From: JBEKYD01 sp049509915
GTDB lineage: Bacteria; Acidobacteriota; Terriglobia; Bryobacterales; Bryobacteraceae
Direction: 5' to 3'
NCBI GenBank assembly: GCA_049509915.1
Contig: JBEKZL010000240.1
Span: 1 to 11,200 of the forward strand
Length of the DNA: 11,200 bases
Shown: piece by piece, positions 6,741-11,200 of the stretch
Numbering within the stretch: position 1 is the first letter of the stretch
How the letters are laid out: each line of letters starts with the position of its first letter
The notes under the pieces: model-generated
What the model saw: the letters and a program-made list of their open reading frames with translations, nothing else
What the model was told of the DNA's origin: nothing
Database searches by the model: none
Program-made: the position numbers and the translations under genes

Positions 6741-7877
6741 TCAACTGCGTATCTTGCCCAGCCGCTGCCCCAGCAGCATCGATGGCTTTTCCACTAGATA
6801 ATAGAACATACTGGCCACGCCAACCGATCCGGCAAGATAGAATGGCAGAAGCTTATAACTCACGGCGCCGTGGAAGATATAAATCAAAGTCAACAATACG
6901 GTCACGTGCAGCAGGTATAGACTATACGAGATCTTCCCCAGGTAAGCGACGGCGCCGTGGTGCAGCACCCGCTGAAACGGCTTGGAACTCAGGGCTAGCG
7001 CGATGACGATCGCCGCTCCGGCCGCGACGCTCCACTGCTCCAGTTGTCCCGGGAAAAGAACCGGCGTACCGAGGTCGAAGCTGTGGTAGGGGTGAGAATA
7101 GAGTACGACCGCTAAGATATAAAGGCCGGGAACGGCGATGCCGGGCAGTTTCTTATACCACTCGCGCATAACTTCCCGGTTCTTGGCGAGCACCGCTCCC
7201 ACAACGAAGAAACCCGTGTACTGCAAAGTCTCGGCGTATCGAAATACTTCCAGAGACTCCGGATCCAGTCCGAATGACAAGCAGATGGCATACGAAAGGG
7301 GCCTTGCCGAAAGAGATAGCATCGCCGCAAACAAAAGCATCCACCCGGCGCGAAACCGCAGCGCCGCAATCGCCAGGAATGGAAATATAAGGGAGATGCG
7401 CATTTCATAGATCAACGACCAGAAGGCGGAGTTCAGTGCGTTCCAATCGTAATCTCCCAGGAATAGGACGTGCTGGACTACGATAGGTACATTCGGCTTT
7501 TGATTCCAGGTTTCCTGAATCCACTTCACGTTCGTGGCCATACCATGGTAAAAGCAGTTCATCGCCACCGCCAGCGCCAATGCCCCCAGATAGGGAAGAT
7601 AGATCCGGCAGATTCGTTTGACAATAAACTTGCCGTAGCTCATCCCGCCCGTTCGTTCATAGGGTAAAGTCAGAACGAAACCGCTCAATACAAAGAAAAG
7701 AATCACGGCTTCGTTCCCCATCACCAGGAACCTCAAAGCCGAATGCGAAAGCCTGCTATAAGTTTCTGTGCCCTGGGCCACATAGAAATGATGGATTACG
7801 ACCGTGAAGGCGGCCAATCCGCGGAGAGAATCGAGTTCATGGAATCGTCCCGAGCTTTGGAGCGCCGCTCTGTTCAT
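6741..7877 (-). CDS. Membrane acyltransferase, acyltransferase 3 (OafA/NodX-like) family
   Basis: This 378-residue multi-spanning membrane protein is of the family that transfers O-acetyl or other acyl groups to surface polysaccharides, lipids or small molecules. Motifs in order are: ELDSLRGLAAF with R19, followed by the conserved H29/H30 in the first membrane helix; FFVLSGFVL at 61-69; KRICRIYLPY at 87-96; FWSLIYEMRIS with W153 and E158; and YLGKISYSLYLLH near the C-terminus. Length and helix pattern are typical, with no fused SGNH domain. I chose ATG 7877 because the family motif starts about 13 residues later; the frame is open to 8000 but that part has no family features. The acceptor is unknown. 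Two hand-counted 60-base rows (7381-7440 and 7681-7740) are 48-50% GC, clearly below rows in neighbouring genes, which suggests recent acquisition. Its promoter lies in the region shared with the toxin-antitoxin genes. Confidence 0.9.
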   Translation of the reverse strand: MNRAALQSSGRFHELDSLRGLAAFTVVIHHFYVAQGTETYSRLSHSALRFLVMGNEAVILFFVLSGFVLTLPYERTGGMSYGKFIVKRICRIYLPYLGALALAVAMNCFYHGMATNVKWIQETWNQKPNVPIVVQHVLFLGDYDWNALNSAFWSLIYEMRISLIFPFLAIAALRFRAGWMLLFAAMLSLSARPLSYAICLSFGLDPESLEVFRYAETLQYTGFFVVGAVLAKNREVMREWYKKLPGIAVPGLYILAVVLYSHPYHSFDLGTPVLFPGQLEQWSVAAGAAIVIALALSSKPFQRVLHHGAVAYLGKISYSLYLLHVTVLLTLIYIFHGAVSYKLLPFYLAGSVGVASMFYYLVEKPSMLLGQRLGKIRS

Positions 7878-7894
7878 GTGTGACCTATCGCACA

Positions 7895-7900
7895 AGTATA
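7895..7900 (-). promoter_or_regulatory. Candidate -10 element of the acyltransferase
   Basis: On the minus strand TATACT (5 of 6 matches) ends 17 bases before ATG 7877, leaving a short leader with an AGG triplet that could act as a weak ribosome binding site. The element sits in CCCTTGTATACTTGTG, which resembles a sequence after vapC (see 8651-8665). No good -35 box with standard spacing was found. Confidence 0.3.
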
Positions 7901-7973
7901 CAAGGGCTCGCGTGCCGCAAGATGACTGCGGATTGCAGGGACAAATTATCAGACTTTGATCCTTGAATCGTGA

Positions 7974-7979
7974 GATACT
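7974..7979 (+). promoter_or_regulatory. Candidate -10 element of the antitoxin gene
   Basis: TGAGATACT at 7971-7979 reads as an extended -10 with hexamer GATACT (4 of 6). It ends 7 bases before GTG 7987, so if it is used the antitoxin message would be leaderless and begin at that codon. This would argue against the upstream TTG and GTG starts. Evidence is positional only. Confidence 0.25.
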
Positions 7980-7980
7980 G

Positions 7981-8253
7981 GTGACTGTGGAACACTTCAC
8001 CTTAAGCGTCGATAATCAGGGAAGAGTTATGCTTCCAGCCTGGTGGAGGAGGAAAGAGGGGGTAGGCCCCTCGACCGAGTTGTGTGTTGCCGTAACCGAA
8101 GAGGGCGCGCTGGTGGTGGAAACCAGAGATCAGGGGTTGCGCCGCGCTAGGGCACTCCTGCGTAAGTATGTCCCCGAAGGAGTGTTTCTGTCGGACGAGT
8201 TGATCGCAGATCGGCGGGCGGAGGCGGCGCGTGAATGCGAACAGCACCAGTAG
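7981..8253 (+). CDS. vapB: AbrB/MazE-type antitoxin (VapB-like)
   Basis: This protein of about 90 residues has an N-terminal swapped-hairpin DNA-binding domain: VDNQGRVMLPAWWRRKEG matches the AbrB/SpoVT pattern of GR(V)xxP followed by a basic helix, then ELCVAVTEEGALVVET. The C-terminal tail, KYVPEGVFLSDELIADRR, is the kind of segment with which VapB antitoxins wrap around and block the PIN toxin. It is expected to neutralise the downstream toxin and, with it, repress its own promoter. The stop lies inside the toxin gene, a 23-base overlap typical of toxin-antitoxin operons. The start is uncertain: TTG 7963, GTG 7981 and GTG 7987 are in frame. I chose 7981 because GTGAG at 7970-7974 could be a weak ribosome binding site, but 7987 fits a leaderless transcript. 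Confidence is good for the family. Confidence 0.82.
   Translation: MTVEHFTLSVDNQGRVMLPAWWRRKEGVGPSTELCVAVTEEGALVVETRDQGLRRARALLRKYVPEGVFLSDELIADRRAEAARECEQHQ
8220..8224 (+). promoter_or_regulatory. Shine-Dalgarno sequence of the PIN toxin gene
   Basis: GGAGG lies 6 bases before GTG 8231, inside the antitoxin coding sequence. It is the clearest ribosome binding site in the window and decides the toxin start, which otherwise would rest on a GTG codon alone. Confidence 0.6.
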
Positions 8254-8620
8254 ACCGGTGTTCGATGCATCCGCGGTTCTAGCGCTGATGCAGGGCGAAC
8301 CGGGAGCGGACAGGCTCAGGGATCTCCAGCCCTACGCGGTTGTCGACGCGGTGAACGCGGCCGAGGTCCTGGCGAAACTGGTAAACTGCGGCATGCCACC
8401 AGCCGAAGCGCAGGCCGCCTACGAGGCCCTCCACATGCAGACGATCCCATTCGAGCCGGCATTGGTGGCGATCTCGGCCCGCTACGTGCACAAGGGTGTG
8501 TCCCTGGGAGACCGGTGCTTTTTGGCGGCGGCCCTTCGGCACGGGTCAGGCTGGACCTCGGATCATGATCTGGGGACGCTACTCGGTAGCAGCCTTCCGC
8601 CGCTGAACTTTTTCAGATGA
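8231..8620 (+). CDS. vapC: PIN-domain ribonuclease toxin (VapC-like)
   Basis: This is a 129-residue PIN-domain protein, the usual size of VapC toxins, which cut specific RNAs in the presence of Mg2+ or Mn2+ when not held by the antitoxin. The four acidic metal ligands are visible: D12 in VFDASAVLAL, E45 in NAAEVLAKL, D94 in SLGDRCFLAAAL and D111 in TSDHDL. It is therefore probably active. GTG 8231 is supported by GGAGG six bases upstream and by the 23-base overlap with the antitoxin gene. The pair has no other partners here; such modules are often mobile and act in stress response or as stabilisation elements. The RNA target cannot be predicted. Confidence 0.88.
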   Translation: MNANSTSRPVFDASAVLALMQGEPGADRLRDLQPYAVVDAVNAAEVLAKLVNCGMPPAEAQAAYEALHMQTIPFEPALVAISARYVHKGVSLGDRCFLAAALRHGSGWTSDHDLGTLLGSSLPPLNFFR

Positions 8621-8650
8621 TACGGCGGTGGAGGCCTTGAATATGATGGA

Positions 8651-8672
8651 CCCTTGTACACAAGGTTGCTTT
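8651..8672 (+). terminator. Hairpin after vapC, weak terminator or operator candidate
   Basis: CCTTG-TACA-CAAGG (8652-8665) is a perfect 5-base stem with a 4-base loop, followed by TTGCTTT. It could be a weak intrinsic terminator for the toxin-antitoxin operon. Read as DNA it is CCTTGT-AC-ACAAGG, a compact operator-like palindrome. The stem is short and the T-run is broken, so confidence is low. Confidence 0.3.
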
Positions 8673-8723
8673 AAGGGCGGAAGGGAATTCGCAGCCGAGG
8701 CGCTTCGCTGACAGCTTACAATT

Positions 8724-8729
8724 AATACT
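8724..8729 (+). promoter_or_regulatory. Candidate -10 element of the mqnP-mqnE operon
   Basis: AATACT (4 of 6 matches) in the AT-rich stretch TTACAATTAATACTG ends 8 bases before ATG 8738, and there is no Shine-Dalgarno sequence between them. This spacing again points to a leaderless or near-leaderless message. No clear -35 box. Confidence 0.3.
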
Positions 8730-8737
8730 GTCGCTCT

Positions 8738-9622
8738 ATGCCCTGGAAACGCCTGCGCCTGGCGCTCGAGATGATCCGGTTCGAGCACTCCGTGTTCGCG
8801 CTGCCGTTCGCCCTTACGGGCGCGCTGCTCGCGTTTCGCGCGGGCGGCTACCACACGGCGGGCATGGCCGCCAAAGTGGGCTGGATCGTGGTGGCCATGG
8901 TGGGTGCGCGATCGGCGGCGATGGCGTTCAACCGGATTGTGGATGCCCGTGTGGACGCGCGCAATCCCCGCACCCGAATGCGCCACCTGCCGGCCGGGCT
9001 ACTTTCGCGCAAGTTCGCGTGGGCGTTTGTGGCGGCGGCCTCGGTAGTGTTCTTCGTGGCGGCGGGCGCGCTCAATCCGCTGTGCCTGCGCCTGGCGCCG
9101 TTGGCTCTGGCCGTCACCTTCTTTTATTCCTTCACCAAGCGCTTCACCCGCTTTTCCCACCTGGTGTTGGGGTTCAGCCTGGGCATCGCTCCGGCGGCCG
9201 CCTGGATTGCGATTCGCGGCTCCCTCGACCCGCCCATTCTCTGGCTCACCGCGGCGGTCACGTTCTGGACCGCCGGATTCGACGTGATCTACGCCTGCCA
9301 GGATTATGCTTTCGATTGCGCCGAACAGCTTTGGAGTGTTCCGCGCAGCCTGGGAATCGCCGGCGCGCTACGGGTGGCGCGGCTGCTGCACGTTTTGATG
9401 GTGATCTCGCTCGCGGCGCTGGTTGTGTCGCTGCAATTGGGGCCGCTGGCGGTGGCCGGCGTGGCCGCGGTGGTGGCGCTGTTGGTCTACGAGCATAGCC
9501 TGGTGACCCCCGGCGACCTTTCCCGCGTGAATGCGGCTTTCTTCACCCTGAATGGCTGGGTGAGCGTGTTATTCTTTGTTTTTTGGGCCGCCGACATCTT
9601 CCTGCGTAAGCCGGGCATCTGA
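8738..9622 (+). CDS. mqnP: UbiA-family prenyltransferase of the futalosine menaquinone pathway
   Basis: This 294-residue membrane prenyltransferase joins a polyprenyl chain to an aromatic acid. The first Mg-diphosphate site is N65-x3-D69-x3-D73 in NRIVDARVD. The second is D182...Q188-D189...D193 in DVIYACQDYAFD, followed by WSVP. That QDxxFD form matches the UbiA-like subgroup (TIGR01475-type) found with futalosine-pathway genes, rather than MenA or classical UbiA. Eight or nine hydrophobic helices are visible. The start at ATG 8738 gives the usual N-terminal IRFEHSVFALPFALTGA motif at residues 13-29. mqnE begins 7 bases after the stop, so both are in one operon. The neighbour makes menaquinone by far the most likely product, with prenylation of 1,4-dihydroxy-6-naphthoate or a precursor as the role. 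Annotation as 4-hydroxybenzoate polyprenyltransferase would be based on sequence family only. Confidence 0.88.
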   Translation: MPWKRLRLALEMIRFEHSVFALPFALTGALLAFRAGGYHTAGMAAKVGWIVVAMVGARSAAMAFNRIVDARVDARNPRTRMRHLPAGLLSRKFAWAFVAAASVVFFVAAGALNPLCLRLAPLALAVTFFYSFTKRFTRFSHLVLGFSLGIAPAAAWIAIRGSLDPPILWLTAAVTFWTAGFDVIYACQDYAFDCAEQLWSVPRSLGIAGALRVARLLHVLMVISLAALVVSLQLGPLAVAGVAAVVALLVYEHSLVTPGDLSRVNAAFFTLNGWVSVLFFVFWAADIFLRKPGI

Positions 9623-9629
9623 CATTCAT

Positions 9630-10748
9630 ATGCAGCCGCGTTTCGACGATTTCCGCCTGACCCCGATTGCCGCTAAAGTGGCGGCCGCCCAGCGCCTGAG
9701 CCTGGAAGAGGGGGTGACGCTCTATCGGTCGCCCGATATTCTGGGCGTGGGCTGCCTGGCCAACCTGGTGCGGGAGCGGCTGCACGGCGATACCACCTAC
9801 TTCAACGTCAACCGCCACATCAACCCCACCGACGTATGCGTTGCCAGTTGCCGGCTGTGCGCTTTCGGCAAGCGAGTGCGCGACCCCAAGGCGTATACCA
9901 TGTCGCTCGAGGAAGTCTGGCAACGCGCCGGCGAAGGTTACAGCGATGCGGTGACCGAGTTCCACATCGTGGGCGGTCTGCATCCGGAGCTGACCCTCGA
10001 TTGGTATTGCGAGATGCTGCGCGGGCTGAAGCAGCGCTTCCCGCGCGTGCACCTGAAAGCCCTCACCATGGTGGAGATCGCCTATCTGGCGAGGCGAGCC
10101 AAAATCGGTGTGCGCGAAACCCTGGAGCGGCTCCGCGATGCCGGCATGGATTCGATACCCGGCGGCGGCGCCGAAATCTTCAACGAGCCGGTGCGGCGCA
10201 TCATCTGCGATCACAAAATCGACGGCGACGAGTGGCTGGAAACCGCCCGCATCGCCCACGAGCTGGGGCTGCGCTCCAACTGCACCATGCTCTACGGTCA
10301 CATTGAAAACGACGAGGACCGCGCCGGCCACCTGATCAAGCTGCGCGAACTGCAGGATCGGACCGGCGGTTTCGTGACCTTCATCCCGCTGGCCTTTCAT
10401 CCCGACAATACGCCGCTCCGGCACATTCCGAAGACCACCGGTTTCGCCGATATCCGCAACATCGCCGTAGCGCGCCTGATGCTCGACAATATTCCCCACA
10501 TCAAGGCGTATTGGGTCATGATGACGCCGCGCGTCGCGCAGATCGCGCTGCGCTTCGGCGCCGACGACATCGACGGCACCATCGTGGAGGAGCGCATTTA
10601 CCACGACGCCGGAGCCACCACTTCCCAAGGACTGCGCCGCCACGAACTGCTACAGCTTATCCGCAAGGCCGGCCGGACGCCGGTGGAGCGCGATACCCTC
10701 TATCGGCCCGTTCAACGCAGCGAAGCGGCGTTCACGGTGCTGGTGTAA
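9630..10748 (+). CDS. mqnE: Aminofutalosine synthase, radical SAM enzyme
   Basis: This 372-residue radical SAM enzyme is expected to convert 3-[(1-carboxyvinyl)oxy]benzoate plus S-adenosylmethionine into aminofutalosine, an early step of menaquinone synthesis in the cytoplasm. The 4Fe-4S cluster motif is C70-x3-C74-x2-C77 in HINPTDVCVASCRLCAF. TEFHIVGGLHP (109-119), GGGAEIF (178-184) and the MLYGHIE and FIPLAFHPDNT segments match MqnE rather than the related cyclase MqnC or the F420 enzymes CofG/CofH. Length is typical. I chose ATG 9630, 7 bases after the mqnP stop, because the family begins close to this point; an in-frame upstream start at 9576 lies inside mqnP. No strong ribosome binding site is seen, so translation may be coupled to mqnP. 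Two cluster-motif neighbours (R75, L76) differ from the common KF or RF, a small variation. Confidence 0.93.
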   Translation: MQPRFDDFRLTPIAAKVAAAQRLSLEEGVTLYRSPDILGVGCLANLVRERLHGDTTYFNVNRHINPTDVCVASCRLCAFGKRVRDPKAYTMSLEEVWQRAGEGYSDAVTEFHIVGGLHPELTLDWYCEMLRGLKQRFPRVHLKALTMVEIAYLARRAKIGVRETLERLRDAGMDSIPGGGAEIFNEPVRRIICDHKIDGDEWLETARIAHELGLRSNCTMLYGHIENDEDRAGHLIKLRELQDRTGGFVTFIPLAFHPDNTPLRHIPKTTGFADIRNIAVARLMLDNIPHIKAYWVMMTPRVAQIALRFGADDIDGTIVEERIYHDAGATTSQGLRRHELLQLIRKAGRTPVERDTLYRPVQRSEAAFTVLV

Positions 10749-10765
10749 AGGACAGCCGGGCCAGG

Positions 10766-11200
10766 TTACATCCCAGAGAATTCCGCCCGAGCGCGGTTTG
10801 GCCGGCGCGTGGCGCCCTCCCTGCCATCGGCGCCGCTGTCCACCATCTCGCGCAAGCGCGCGATCACTTCGCGCAAGCTTTCCGACTGGGCAGTCAGTTG
10901 CTCGGCAGCGGCCGCACCCTCTTCGGCACTGGCGGCGGAGGCTTGTGTCGTCTTCTCCATCTGCTGGACGGCGCCAGCGATCTGCTCCACACCGCGTGTC
11001 TGCTCCTCGCTGCCGGCGCTGACTTCATCGACCAGAACCTTGACCTCGGCCGCCTGTGCGGCAATGGCGCGTACCAGCACGGCCACCTGGTCCACCTTGG
11101 CCTTCCCGTCGGTGGAGTTCGAGATCGATTCTTCGATCAGATCCGCCGTATCCTTGGCCGCGGCGGCACAACGCTGGGCGAGATTGCGGACCTCGTCCGC
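10766..11200 (-). CDS. Methyl-accepting chemotaxis protein, C-terminal signalling domain (cut by window edge)
   Basis: The frame is open from the right edge and ends at a TAA at 10766-10768, giving 144 visible residues. They form the C-terminal arm of the cytoplasmic coiled-coil bundle of a chemoreceptor. The first residues visible, ADEVRNLAQRCAAAAKDTAD, directly follow the hairpin tip that contacts CheA and CheW; the tip itself lies beyond the window. The rest is alanine- and glutamate-rich heptad sequence with typical methylation-helix phrases such as SAGSEEQTRGVEQI, then an arginine-rich tail ending AEFSGM. No C-terminal NWETF-like pentapeptide for binding CheR or CheB is present. Sensor and membrane regions are outside the window, so the ligand is unknown. 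The gene converges on mqnE with 17 bases between stops. The family call is secure. Confidence 0.93.
   Translation of the reverse strand, partial: ADEVRNLAQRCAAAAKDTADLIEESISNSTDGKAKVDQVAVLVRAIAAQAAEVKVLVDEVSAGSEEQTRGVEQIAGAVQQMEKTTQASAASAEEGAAAAEQLTAQSESLREVIARLREMVDSGADGREGATRRPNRARAEFSGM

Noticed and set aside
6741..8000. 419-residue acyltransferase starting at 8000
   Set aside because: The extra 41 residues overlap the antitoxin start and lack family features; the conserved R..H motif begins 13 residues after ATG 7877.
9543..10643. Minus-strand ORF of 366 residues opposite mqnE
   Set aside because: Antisense shadow; the plus strand holds all radical SAM motifs.
10749..10765. Terminator between the convergent mqnE and chemoreceptor genes
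   Set aside because: Only 17 bases, with no stem and no T-run.
1..11200. CRISPR array, tRNA, rRNA, insertion sequence or phage genes
   Set aside because: No regularly spaced repeats, no cloverleaf or rRNA-like stretches, and no transposase, integrase or phage structural motifs were seen on either strand.

Overview
The window is chromosomal DNA from a GC-rich bacterium. My best guess is an acidobacterium of the Solibacter/Bryobacter type. That guess is inferred from menaquinone synthesis by the futalosine route, short secreted proteins starting MNRREL, the codon style, and several gene starts that lack a Shine-Dalgarno sequence. No marker gene such as rRNA is present to prove it.

Layout from left to right. 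(1) A minus-strand pair at 1-1794: a D-2-hydroxyacid dehydrogenase that unexpectedly carries a signal peptide, followed 29 bases later by an APC-family amino acid/polyamine permease that runs off the left edge. (2) A 399-base divergent intergenic region at 1795-2193 with inverted repeats that could fold into a three-way junction. (3) A plus-strand pair, uppP and ftsK, overlapping by one base (TGATG); it links recycling of the cell-wall lipid carrier with the septal DNA translocase. (4) A secreted protein of unknown function, probably a beta-propeller, at 5457-6733. Its Tat-like signal peptide and its body lie in different frames, and one missing base in a C5 run at 5562-5566 would explain this. 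(5) A lower-GC segment at 6741-8620 with a minus-strand membrane acyltransferase (acyltransferase 3 family) and a VapBC-type toxin-antitoxin pair; it looks like an accessory insertion. (6) A plus-strand operon, mqnP-mqnE, for menaquinone synthesis by the futalosine pathway. (7) The C-terminal part of a methyl-accepting chemotaxis protein on the minus strand, cut by the right edge.

Most of the window is ordinary housekeeping, and I found no convincing new multi-gene defence or metabolic system. The points most worth a second look are the frameshifted secreted protein, the apparently exported dehydrogenase beside a permease, the inverted-repeat structure upstream of uppP, and the repeated placement of -10-like hexamers 7-9 bases before start codons, which suggests leaderless transcripts. 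No tRNA, rRNA, CRISPR array, transposase or replication origin was seen.
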